From the NCBI GenBank assembly GCA_019055375.1, contig JAHQIW010003962.1, positions 1-64,000 on the forward strand: a DNA stretch of 64,000 nucleotides. The letters run 5' to 3'. The DNA comes from Parelaphostrongylus tenuis (Eukaryota; Nematoda; Chromadorea; Rhabditida; Metastrongylidae). This document shows positions 48,770 to 60,555 of the stretch, piece by piece. The translations under genes were made by a program, and so were the position numbers. The notes under the pieces were generated by a model that had not been told where the DNA came from, ran no database searches, and was given only the letters and a program-made list of their open reading frames with translations. Numbering within the stretch: the first letter of the stretch is position 1; the number at the start of each line of letters is the position of its first letter.

Positions 48770-51600
48770 AATCCCCAGTGTCGTTTACATACTAATTGCC
48801 ATAAACTATGTAAACTAGTCTCTACAAAAACTACTGACAGCAGGCTCATGAAGGAATCAGTGTTTTCTCTCAGAAAAACCATGCAAATCACAATAGGCGC
48901 GGTCGGATCGTTCTGGATGTCTCAGGTTATTTATGCCATGTCAAGAAAATTATGGTATTTAAAAATTTACTGGCGTCATGAACTTCGGAGCTCTTCTCTA
49001 GAGGTCTTGACAAATCTATCTTCGTACCCTTATAAACAGCGTTTGGAGGAGGCTTCAACTAAAAACACAACTCGCGGGAATGATGGTAGTTGATAACATG
49101 CAGACAAGATCGTTGAAGGACGCCATGAAAAAAATCTCTAATTTGAAAGAGATTATTCCCTCTTATCACCCTTAGTACTCTGCACACTAGTATGCCACGT
49201 TAACGTCACCAACCTATGGACCAGCGATTATAAGCGAAATTATAGAAGGACATCACTTGCTCAAAACCGACATGTGCATAGGGACCAATCTTCCTTCGAA
49301 TTCTACGACTAATTGTAGCATTACTTCAGTGGCATACAACGAACATATTGCACTACATCTTTTTTCCTTCATCAAGTATAAGTTCTTACATAATCCCGGA
49401 AACTCCTAATCTTTCACACAAGCGCCAAATAAGATTTTGTAAGCCGTCGACGGTGAAAAACGACATAAGCATGTAAAAATTACTGACGTTTTCTGCCCTG
49501 TTTTTTGCACCTTTTTCACAAGTGATTCTCTTATATAAATAGTTGTTTCCGTTTTGAAATTAAGAGTTCTTAGTTACCAGTTTGAGGCATTGGTACAGAG
49601 GGCTAACTCGTGCCATCGTTCACTTTAGAGGCTGTAGGTGCGTTTGGCCGAGTGCTGGTGATACAGCCACTTGATGCACAATCCGGATGTTGTTCACTTA
49701 TCGTCATCGTTGATGTGAAGAAACATTTACTATTATATAACTTGTGTGGTGGAAATGTCTCTTAATGAGATGGGATTCAATGATATTATCCCGCAATTCA
49801 GTCTGATGAATCACTGTAAATACAGCATACAAAATTTACCAGGTTTTGAAGAAATTTGTAAATTTTTGCGGAATTCTGGAACAGACAACTTAACTGAACA
49901 TGGCAATATCCAATGTCGTCTCCTAAATTACTTTACCGTTTCAATTCACCAAATCCCGCTGTATTAAACGATTGCGGTAACAGTTTGTGATGCTATGGCT
50001 GCGGGAAGCGCCCACCAATCAGAACGGTAGGAGCAGACCAGGCGAACAATTGCTTGGGAAGAGCTCAAGGAGCCAAATAAATCTGGTTAAGACTCAGAAT
50101 TCAGGAGCCGTGAGCTACGCGATCTGTACAGTTGGTTCAAAACAAGCAATGAAGTGTGTACCTGGATCTTCAAATGTAATCCTAGAAGGGTTAAGGCAGT
50201 CTGTTCTATTGCACTGTGTTGAAAGGATAATCAAAGTTGGATGTTTTTAGCAGCTTCTATACATTTTCGAAACTTTCGTGAACTCACGAAGCTTCTTACC
50301 CTTCTGTCCCGAACTCAACATCATCATAAGTTTCTAGGTCTGGATCAGATATTACTAGCTGGAATCGATTCCTTTACATAGGAGTAGATCCCCAATGAAC
50401 TGACTAAACGAAAAGGCGCCGTGCCTCTGACGAGGCTGCAAGGCTGACGCACGTATCTTGCATTGTATAAGTGCCCATAACAAACATCATGAAAGATTCA
50501 TAATACATTCTTAGATGACATTGTCGGCGATGTCTCAAGTCAGCCGATTGCAAACTCAAAGCAAATAGTTTGCACGCTCGATAGATCGCGAGGGAAGGAG
50601 GGACATGTACTGATGGGTTTTTCCGAAACTATCTACACATGGTCTCTTTAAAGTCATTCATGAAGGTCAAAAGTGGGCGAGGTACAGAAAACCATTTCGA
50701 GAGCATAATGGACTAAAAGGAGTAGGTAGAGCACGTGAATTGACAAGGAATAATGAATATTGTTCATAGGTGGGAGCGATGGGAAAATTCTTGAGTATAG
50801 TCATTAAAGTGACATTGTATTGCAATCTACAAAATCATCTTACCAAACAAGCCTTGTTTTGTCACTGCTTCCGCATAATCTTGTCCTTTTCCTTAATTTA
50901 CAGCCACTGGCCGCTTTCCAAGGATTGGTTATCCATACTCAAAGAGTAGTTTTTTTCTGTCTTTTTTCTCACTCTTAATTTTCTCATGGTCTCAATCAGC
51001 TATTGTAACGCGACGTTTCGTATCGTGGAATGAAAGCGCTCTTGAAAACGCAGACGCAGACAGCATGAGATTTCCGCACGCAAACGCAGACACCGTCTTC
51101 TACGAGTGACGCGCAAGCGGCGACGCGGCGCCGCCCGCATATCAACGCTGGTCGTCAAAGGGATAGAGGCTGTGTGTAAAACACGTGATCCTATTCTGAA
51201 ATGGCTCTCCGAGTACAAAATCTCCCAACGTTCTCAAATTGGCATTTTGGTACCAGAGTTGGGGAGGACTGCAGCACATAATTAAACCATTGGCAGCTCA
51301 AATCAAGTCTGGAGACGGATATGCGGCCAATCAAGATGCTTGAGTCACTCCGTACCACGCTAAGTTCTCGCCTAGTGCACGTCGCTGTCGACCTATTAGC
51401 GATGAGTGCTCAAATGATATTTTTGTCGTTCTCTAATAAAGTTTACATTTCTATCATCATTGAAAGGAATTTAGTGATCAGTGAAATGTACAGTAGTTTT
51501 CATAAATTGTATGCTGTTAAACTATGAATTCTTTTTTTTATTCAGAAGTTTCGAGGTGTTAAATATAGCACATACTGAATACTAGTAATGCAACACAATA
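48770..51600. other. Intergenic, no gene supported
   Basis: About 49490-49740 aligns with unit A flank 14540-14880. 49990-50240 is the partner of the repeat at 37850. 51020-51150 is a GC-rich patch with CGCAGACGCAGAC-type repeats. Short frames have no motifs. Confidence 0.4.
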
Positions 51601-51639
51601 CAGTGAAGTAGTACAGCATGAATACTACAACGATCGTGG

Positions 51640-52385
51640 TGGCTTACGTTTCGACGAAGCTCGCCATCTTCAAGGCTCCGAAAGGTCAAATTGATTCACA
51701 AATCACTCAGTCAAAGCCTCCATAACCCCAGCAGAAGGCGTAAGAAACAAAGTTTTGGATCGCTAGTAAAAGCTTCATTACAAAATCACACTCACCACTT
51801 AGATGTTTAAGGTATTTCAATTATTCATTGAAAACTTGCCACTTAGAGTCAGTGCCTAGAAGATGCTGTGCCTGGCTTAGGCCGGGAGATTAGCCTGAGA
51901 TATGGTGCGAGGTCAGGCGTTATTACAAGGCACTGCTCTTTGCGGTCCAATTTTGGGTTTTTACTATGTATCCGAAGGGCTTCCAAAGTTTTGCGCGCAG
52001 ATGCTTCTCATTCTTGTACAAGGACCGTAGATCTGACGTTAAAAATCAGCCCCATTATGCTTTTGTTCCTTATGCGTACCTAGTGGGGTTTTTGGGTCGG
52101 AGTTACGTTTCCAAGCTAGGTGCTCTTTTATGTGGATGCAAAGTGGTCTTCCGTTTCAACAATGTAATCATCCACGCATGCCTCGCAAGATATTAGATAA
52201 ATTGCACCAGATCTTTTGTAATCGCCGTCTCTGCCATTTGGGCAAACTTTGCAGTCATTGGTTTCACAGAGGCGGTCATATAGTCGATTAAGGACTAATT
52301 GACGTTCAGTGTGTTTGGTGGTATCTCGGCTACTGCTACCGATTTATCTAAGCCTGCTCTTTCAAGCTGCGTTTAATAGTTGCAC
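51640..52385 (-). pseudogene. PLE copy, minus half of inverted pair (third subfamily)
   Basis: The minus strand carries the endonuclease order in decayed form: Cys region near 52240 (CCAAATGGCAGAGACGG), GTATACC-type GVY region near 52200, YVG region near 52165, and the tail toward 51980. It is followed by an untranslated end with a hammerhead-like motif at 51641-51678 (stem II GGCG with CGTC, GAAACGTA). Stops are frequent. Confidence 0.7.
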
Positions 52386-52389
52386 TTAC

Positions 52390-53095
52390 TGCGAAACGCC
52401 TCTACGAAACAAAAAACTGCAAAGTTTGCCCAAACGGCAGAGACGTAAATTGCACGAGATCTGGTACGATTTACCTGATCTCTTGCGAGACATGCGTGGA
52501 TGAATACGTTGGAAGAACGAGTGGACCACTCTGCATCCGTGTAAAAGAGCACCTACCTGGGAAACGCAGCTCAGACCCAAACATCCTACTAGGCACGCAT
52601 AAGGAACAATAGCATAAAGGGGCAGATTCTGAAGTTAGATTCACGGTCCTTGCACAGGAATCAAAAACATGCGTGCGTAAAACTTTGGAAGCCTTCTGGA
52701 CACATAGTAAAGGCCCAAAAATGGATAGCAAGAGGAATGCCTTGTAATAACACGTGACCTCGCACCATACCTCAGGCTAATCTTCCCGGCCTGAGCAAGC
52801 ACAGTCTCACTTACGAACTGGCTCTAAGTGGCAGGTTTTCACTGAACAACTGAGAGGCTTAAAACGTCTAAGCGGGTGAGGGTGTTTTGTAATGAAATTT
52901 TCACTATGCGATCCAAGAATTCGTTTCTTACGTTTTCTGCTGAGGTTATGGAGGCTTTTGACTGAATGATTTGCGAATCAATTTGACCTTTCCAGCCTCT
53001 GAAGATGACAAACCTTGCCGAAACGTTAGACCACCACAATTGTTGTACTATTTGTGCTGTATTTAACACCTCAAAACTTCTGGATAAAAGTACTA
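52390..53095 (+). pseudogene. PLE copy, plus half of inverted pair: GIY-YIG endonuclease
   Basis: Translates as KRLYETKNCKVCPNGRDVNC, then GTIYLISCETCVDEYVGRTS and GPLCIRVKEHLPGKRSSDPN, LLGTHKEQ, one TAG stop, HKGADSEVRFTVLAQESK and KTLEAFWTHSKGPKMD. Only one stop interrupts the nuclease. The end carries CTGAAGA, GACAA with TTGCC (stem II), GAAACGTT at 52999-53026. RT is absent. It joins the minus half at about 52387 inside the endonuclease-linker region. Confidence 0.75.
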
Positions 53096-53394
53096 CTGAT
53101 ATATCTCTACTATGCCGAGGTCATCTGATAGTCGGTCTTGGGAATTATAAATTCTTTGTAAAGCATTGTGAAGGTGCTGATCTCAAGTTTCGTAAGAGTA
53201 ATGATCAGGTAGAAAAAGAATGAGAAACTCAGTTAGGTTTATCAGATACTTACGATTTGTACCGGGGCGCGCATTTAGTAATGCAAGCCTCAGTATCCCG
53301 AGACACGATGTGAAAATCGGTTGTACTATTTGTTGTACTATTTGTGCTGTAGTACGATTAGTACGGTTTGTACAAAGTACTGGGTAGATGCTGT

Positions 53395-53485
53395 ATCGAT
53401 TGTGTTAAAATTGGCCATCGGTTTTTTGTAACCCAACCGAATCGATTGGCCATCGGTTTTATTGTAACCCAACCGAAGCGATCTG
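53395..53485. repeat. Short tandem repeat, about 42 bp unit, two copies
   Basis: GGCCATCGGTTTTxTGTAACC and CAACCGAAxCGAT occur twice in a row. Confidence 0.75.
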
Positions 53486-53764
53486 TCTCAAAAGGCCGTA
53501 TCTCAGATTTTATTTTCAGCCAATAAAGTATGACGCTTCTTATTTACTTCTGTCGCTATTCTACATAACAAGACTTGGTATTTTTCTAATGAAATGGAAG
53601 ACACGGCGTATTTAGAAACACTGATGAACGTCGTAATGTTCTTCATTCACTTCACAATCAGGAACAAACTACTGTTCTTATCATGAAGAAAGTTGCATTT
53701 TTTTTTTCGTTTCTGTCAGCTAGTTGCTGGCTTCTTAAAAATACAATTTTCAAAAAGATGTTCA

Positions 53765-54315
53765 ACACGACTGTTAGAAAATTAGTAATCATATCTAATT
53801 TGCGTGCTCACCTTTTCAACTCGACTGTTATCCCTGCCCGAACGTATGCAGCAGAAACCTGGTCGCTACGTAATGGAAGATCACTTCGTGTTATCGAACG
53901 CGCAGTCAAAAGTTCAATGCCAGGAGTATCCCGTATCTCGCAAATGAGAGAAGGGATCCGATGTTCCGACCTATGTCAGCCATAGAAAATCAGAGACGCC
54001 GTTCTACGCAGCAGGATATCGAAAATGAGGTAGGCCGGTCACGTGATGCGTTTCCAACGACAATCGATGGACGAGAGCTGTTACCGAATGGATTCCTCGC
54101 GACATCAAGCGCTCTACAGGAAGACCACCGACCCGTTGATCCGATTTCTTCACGAAAGCTATAGAAAAAGATATGATGCTCAGCGAATCCCTAGAGCGTG
54201 AAGGACCCATTGAGATACTCTTGCACGCGATAAGGAAAAATGGAAGTGTTGCTGGTACCCGCTCGAGTCACTCGACAATCAACGGGAGACAGGTGATACA
54301 GGTGATCTGATATAC
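53765..54315 (+). pseudogene. RTE C-terminal fragment
   Basis: Reads NLRAHLFNSTVIPARTYAAE, TWSLRNGRSLRVIERAVKSS, MPGVSRISQMREGIR, then after shifts AGHVMRF, and ends with GDTGDLI. The last bases GTGATACAGGTGATC recall the short 3' repeats of RTE elements. No RT core is present. Confidence 0.75.
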
Positions 54316-54319
54316 GTTG

Positions 54320-55955
54320 AAGTTTTCAATAGAAGTGAGGAATCAGAATAGCGTTATAATTCATGGCTCTGAAAAAAAAGGATAAAATGAGAACGTCAAA
54401 GCATATCTTGCTCTGAACCGAATAAGCCACAAGAAGGATGTATGACATTGTAAAAAAGAAGCATCGAGGAAAGCACGAAGCGATCACTGGTAGTGGCGAT
54501 TAAGTGGGTTTGTTTTCACTTTAAGAAGACACCGAACACTTAATTTCGCAAAAGAGCTAAACATCTACCTTCTTTCTCAAAAATTTCATTTTAGCAACCA
54601 ATACAGTTTGATAAAGAATGTGTTTACTTGTTGAGGATTGTTTTCCCTCATCACCAGTCATATGTCTTGCCGTGGTCCGTTGATTGTCTGAATATTCCTT
54701 TCTTACATATGATATTCTTGAGAAGACAAAGATGTTAGCAGCAGGGCAGTAACAGTCGATACTGGATACGAATGTGGGGTACACGAAATGTGCCAGGCTT
54801 TCGACTTTATCGAACATCGTAGGAAGTGAATGACTGCACATTTCACCTGTACAATAGCTGGTAATGACCTACTGATGCACGTTATTGCTGCCTTGATAAA
54901 AGTACCAATTCGCCGTACAAAACGGATAGAAGGATTGATAAACGGAAAAAGTAGAAGCGAATCAAACAGTCAACTGTATATATAGTAAAAGGCATCTTTA
55001 ACTGCTCACTACTAGTGTTCTTGCCCCTGCGTACTTATGGCTTAGAAATGGTTGACAGAGTGGATTTCTGCTCTGTCGTGACCGGGAAGGCATTCAATCA
55101 AAAGACACTCTTCATGAAGGACTCCTAGAAAAGGCTCAGTTTATCAAAATGAACACGCGTTGTAAAAGTACTTTTGCTTTTCAATGCTCGGCTAGGAGAT
55201 TTCCATAAGGAACTGCGCTGACTAAAATTTTTTTCCGGTGCTAATCATTCTCTTTGCTGGTTTGTCTCAAGCATAAATATTATAGTCGTGAATTCCATTC
55301 TTCCTCCATCTCTATACGTAACTCCCAATTTGATATTTCCATTCAGAAAGCATCGCATTCTTAGCAATGGGACATACGACATCGAAATGATAGTGAACTT
55401 CATTTACAACATTACTTTCTCTCAGTGGCCAAGGAACATGTCTATTTCAAAAACACGAATTATATTGGTGATAATGAGTAGAAGATGGCATAAATTTTAT
55501 TTTATTCTGACTCTTCTAGGAAAGTGACCATGGACAATGTCTTGGAATTCCTCATGATTTCATGCCATGGCTAAGTAATGTGCCCGCAAAACCACAGAAT
55601 CACCGAAATTTCGCGACCAGATCCTCCCTCTTTGGGCTCTAGAAGGTTCACACTTAGGCCTGGGTTTATCGCCCTAACAGTAGGAGTCCTTTGCCAAAAA
55701 GAGTGTCATTCGTGCAGTTGACGAACAAAGAGCATTGTTTGTAGCCTGCTACAAATGTGGTGATGAAAGCCGATATTTGTAACTTCAATCGGATTATGAG
55801 TTTATCTGTGGATTACAAGGCATCGAATATTGTCAAGATGAAGATCTGGAGTTGCTTTCGCTACGATTCAATTTACAGAAAAACGATTTGGAAGCAAGAA
55901 ATCGAACATGTCAACCCACTCACTCTAACCCAGTGCTTGCCAGAATTCTCATGTT
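54320..55955. other. No gene recognised
   Basis: Frames at 54841-54557 (-) and 55288-55527 (+) have no motifs. No repeat family of this window is found here. Confidence 0.35.
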
Positions 55956-55961
55956 GAATCT

Positions 55962-56014
<53 letters not shown>

Positions 56015-56130
56015 CTGTACATATACATATATATATATATACTGTACATATATACATACATATGTATATATATAATATGCACATTGCATATACATTTTAT
56101 ACATAAGTGTAAATTTTACATATATATTGA
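55962..56130. repeat. (AT)n and TACATATA microsatellite
   Basis: Alternating AT to about 56007, then ATATACTGTACATATAC-type units. Inverted and direct copies mix. Confidence 0.9.
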
Positions 56131-56134
56131 CACT

Positions 56135-59100
56135 TTTTCAAGAAAAGTGAATCGGATCGACAGTACAGCAAAAAATTTTCAGATGGGGCTGCTGCACACT
56201 TGACTGTTTGCCATTAACCTTCCCACTACAACCACCCACCGTGTTTCAGCAGATTTATAACAACGACCTAATTTCAGCAGTCATTCTAATGCTCTTACTC
56301 CCATCTTTCTCCCGCAATTTCCATAATCAAAAGCATCGCTGCTTGAATGCGTGTTCTTGCTCTATGATGTATTTATTTGACAAAAAGTAATAATATAGTT
56401 ACACTACGCACGAGGTAATAATAGTCGTGTATTTGCTCACTTTAGGTGTTACGTATGTTATTCATTTGCTTCCATGCATTTAAACAGATCAAACTGACTA
56501 TTATGGTCACGCTAAGGAAAAATGGATCTTGTTCCAAAAAGACTTGTTTATGAAAACGCATTCGTTTTTAAGCTCTCTTGAAATCCAGTGAAACGATGAC
56601 ACCTGGTTTCTTCAGTTGAGCGTATTTAGCTCCAGCAGTCTATATGATGAATTCATCGAATCCACATTCGCTGTGGATAAGGTAGATAGCTGCAATCATC
56701 GATTATATTTCGAAGGAAATAGAAGAAAGCCCGTAATTTTGTGCCCATATTTTAGCTCTGCGATTATGCTATCACACGGGCCCTCATATGATTTTATCAA
56801 AACAACGATTGCTCAAAAAACTAGTGTAACTGGCACTCACATAGTTTTCACCCTGAATGTGAGTTGGTTGAATGGGTTATCTTTCCCACTCCCCCTAAAG
56901 CAAAATGTGAAATGCTTGTCATACGCTTCGATAACTCTTCTGATAACGTAGAGCTGAAATGATTTTGTTGATGTTGTGATCAATTTTCTGAGCCGAATAT
57001 CTGATTTATAGAGTTCGAAATGTATGTACAGGAAAACCCATCTGATTATCTCCATTACTTTCTTGATATTCGTATAAAGTCACCACAACAGATTTTCATT
57101 GCAATAGCGGCAAATGCAGGCCACTATCTCATTAATCATGTCACGAAGCCATAATTGCTCACTTTTTCTTGCTGGATCAAAAAATCCTTTCGAATTAAGT
57201 GGAAGAAGACACTGTGAATGGCAGAAAATATCATGCATCATGTTCCCCGAGGGGCGGCGATTGTTTACATATAAAGTATTTCTTGAGGTTTTTCTTAGCC
57301 TTACAGTAGCCCGATTTGCTAAATAGTTTAGCAACGTCTTCTCATAACCAGAAGTAGCGCGGGTAGAGTCACTGGCCCACTTATTCCTACCAATTTTAGA
57401 ATGTGATACTGATAAGATTTCATGTTCAAAATTTGTCAAAAACGTCGTTTTCGGAAAGACAAACAATCATGACTTTTCTCCAGTCATCTTTGAGTAATGT
57501 GGGGGCGGTCATCTCCTATTTTTTTGAGGCTCTATTTTTCCTTTTTTTGGCTATTTAGATACTTTAGAGTGAAGTCTTACAAACAATGCTTGAGTAAGGA
57601 GCCTAATCGACTAACCATACTTCCTGCTCACATCACCAACTTTGAAGGCGATCATATAAAAAGAGAAACGGTGGTTTCGACAACTGATTCGTTCTCATTG
57701 TAGAACTTCCAGTGTCTTCAAATCCACTGTCAGAGAGTTGCATAATGATGAAAGAATGCGCTACCGATATATTTAGAGATGTCTTTACAGTCAGCTGATC
57801 GTATACGCAATTCTGAGTGGACATAAATCATCAGGTCATAGTTCTTGTATCAAGCAGTTTCGAGTTAAATTATACTAATAAATATGCACTATCACGATAA
57901 GTTGGCTACAAATGAACTCTAGATATAGTGGAAAACTCATTAACAGGAAGTTATTAGCAAATTTAGAGGGTTAACCCGATCAGAACGGCAGTGAAAAGCT
58001 CTGCGCACTGCGAAATCGCACGTCGGAACACCGAATTTTGGTAATTAACTAGAGTTTTTTTTTATTTTTAGATGACGTTTCTTTGTTCTATTTTAGTAGA
58101 CCACGGTTTACTACACACGCTCATGTGCTTTTGAAGCATATATAGCTTATGTTTGAAGGAAAACAGTGGTTCGTTAGGCAATCATACTGTTCTTCACATT
58201 GACTCAATTCTAATAAGTTGTACAAAGGATAAAACGATATACAACTCTAAGTTGAAACTCAAATGTTTTTACAACGGTTGAAAAGTGGGAAACAATGAAT
58301 AGTTGGTGAAAATTCATGATGTATGCTGCTTGCGTCACCATTTCATACACAACTCTCAATAAATTATGAATTTTTAGTGTACTACAAAAAATGGGACTTC
58401 TGTAGAAGCATAAAACAAACCTTGTACTTTAGTTTTATAAGTATTTGCTCTCTAAATATCCAGTTTTACTTCACTATGAACATTGTTCGTCGCTGCACCT
58501 TGTGTCACTGTACATGTCCACTTATTTGGCGTATTCTACGTATTTTGTTGGTTGATTGCCCTCAAAACAATCCCCTAAACATATTTTTAAATTCAATCTC
58601 TCAAAATCTTGTAGAACAACTTCAAAGTAGTCACTGTAGGTGGCTGTGGTTACCCACCAGTAAACTACACGCCTTATCCACTTAAGTTCCTCTCATAGCA
58701 CCCTTTTTCACTTTCACCGCTTGAATAGTAGATTTCATTGATTTCCGCGAACATTAGTTCATATATGCAAACATGGCTCAAAAAACTAGTAAGTACGGAA
58801 TAATTCTCATTTATCGCTGTTATCAACTCTTCGGAGGTGCATTTTCACAAGCGGTCGACTATGGAATCTGCGAACGAAATCAACTTACCCAAACCCCAAA
58901 AAAGGAGAATATCTTGATATTGCCAATATTGTACTGCATTGTGCTCAGTTACATCAAGAGTACACTGATGAAGGGATAATCGGTTCAAATAAAATTTCGT
59001 CGCTCTGAATCCTGCCTTACTTCTTAATAGCGATTGGTAAGAGTTTGAAGAAATGCAAGGATTATTTGTAAGAAACCAGTCGACTTCTTGAACTGTAAAT

Positions 59101-60550
59101 GTCGTATTCTATAAAAGGCGACTGTGAAACATATGTGTAGCATCATACGAATGATGGATAGGAGAAGACGGTTTCACTTTAGCACTATAGACGGCAAGAA
59201 TCCGCATTGAAAGTTGTTGTTATGTTCATTTCTTAAGGATACCGTAATGCTATTGAGAAATCTGATTATTGGAAAACATGGGATATTCCAGCTAGAAATA
59301 CCTATGAGAATCTCTTTGGCATTATGCTATTTTCTCGTGGCGACAAATTGCTCTGGCTATCCCATTCTTGCTATGAAACCAGCAACGTTACCCGCTGTGG
59401 AGCTCAAAGAAGAGGTTTAGCACTCCGAGGGTTATCGTATTCTTCTCTTTGCTGACACTGTCGATTAGAAAGGTTTTCCCAGTGACCAAGCTCAGTACTG
59501 AATTCTGGATCATCTCCATTTCTTTGAAATGATTACCACTGGTCTAAAAGTAGAACGGGAAATACTACTTGTTGATTGTTAGTAGTACATATCCAGCGCA
59601 ACAAAGGTAAGCTTTAGATCGGTGCTAATGTGTGTGCATGAGTAATATGATGCCGACTGATGTTTATGAAATTAATTGCTGGATGCTGTGAGTGAAAAAT
59701 TTACGAATGAGTGAAAAGTTCCGAAAATTTCAGTGAAAAGATGCAATCTTTCCAAAGAAGTATTCCACTGATGAATACGGACTCTATCAAGGCTCTCTCG
59801 AACTATATAATAGAGAAATTTTCTTATATGTTTTTTCCACAAATGACACATTGTAGAAAATGTATTTTCAAATTTTAATCTGATAATATCGCCGAGAAAT
59901 GTGAAAAAAAGTTAGAGATGCGAGCTTGTTCCAAGAGCGAGCTTGTACTGAAAAGCGGATATTCGGATTAATTAGCAATCGTTTTGCTGAAGATACTCTT
60001 GCAGAACTCCCTTCGGCATTGATACAACTTTTCGCAGCACACCACCGAGAATTACACGGAGAGCGAAATGTTATCTTCTTTTTGATAGTAGAGCATATCA
60101 TATAAGCCTTTCCATAAAAAAGCTTCAGATGTAGATAGAATAGCGACCATAGAACCCGAAATTTTCTACAAACTTATTTATTAGAAAGCAATTCGCCAAC
60201 AATTTCGAAGTCTTAATAGGCACTCGATGCGAGCAGTCATTCATCAATCTACTAGAAACTCATTTATCTGTCATATACTTGAATCTTATAAATTCTTCTT
60301 ATTTACATAAAAACTTCCCTATTTCTTACTTTCAACTAGCAATTTCTGTAATTGCTATGAATGCATTTTCTGGGTGAATATTTCACTCAGATTATTTGCA
60401 ATTCATTGGCTCGCATATAATTGCACATAATTGTGTACCTCCTACATGTGAATTTCAGTGCCATTTTTTCAATTCATGGACATATTACCATTTAAACGAA
60501 GAAATGGCAATATTTCAGATTACCGCCGTTTTCTCAACTATCAAATAATC
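56135..60550. other. Intergenic, no gene supported
   Basis: Several frames of 60-128 codons without recognisable motifs, including a 120-codon + frame at 58323-58685 and a 128-codon minus frame at 57466-57080. From about 60110 this is the duplicated 5' flank of unit D. Confidence 0.35.
59304..59420 (+). other. Possible signal-peptide ORF
   Basis: A 38-codon frame starts MRISLALCYFLVATNCSG, which looks like a secretory signal with a cleavage site after NCSG or so, then YPILAMKPATLPAVELKEEV and a stop. A GT follows GAAGAG and could be a donor. No homologue is recognised; it could be the first exon of a secreted protein or chance. Confidence 0.2.
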
Positions 60551-60555
60551 TGGCC

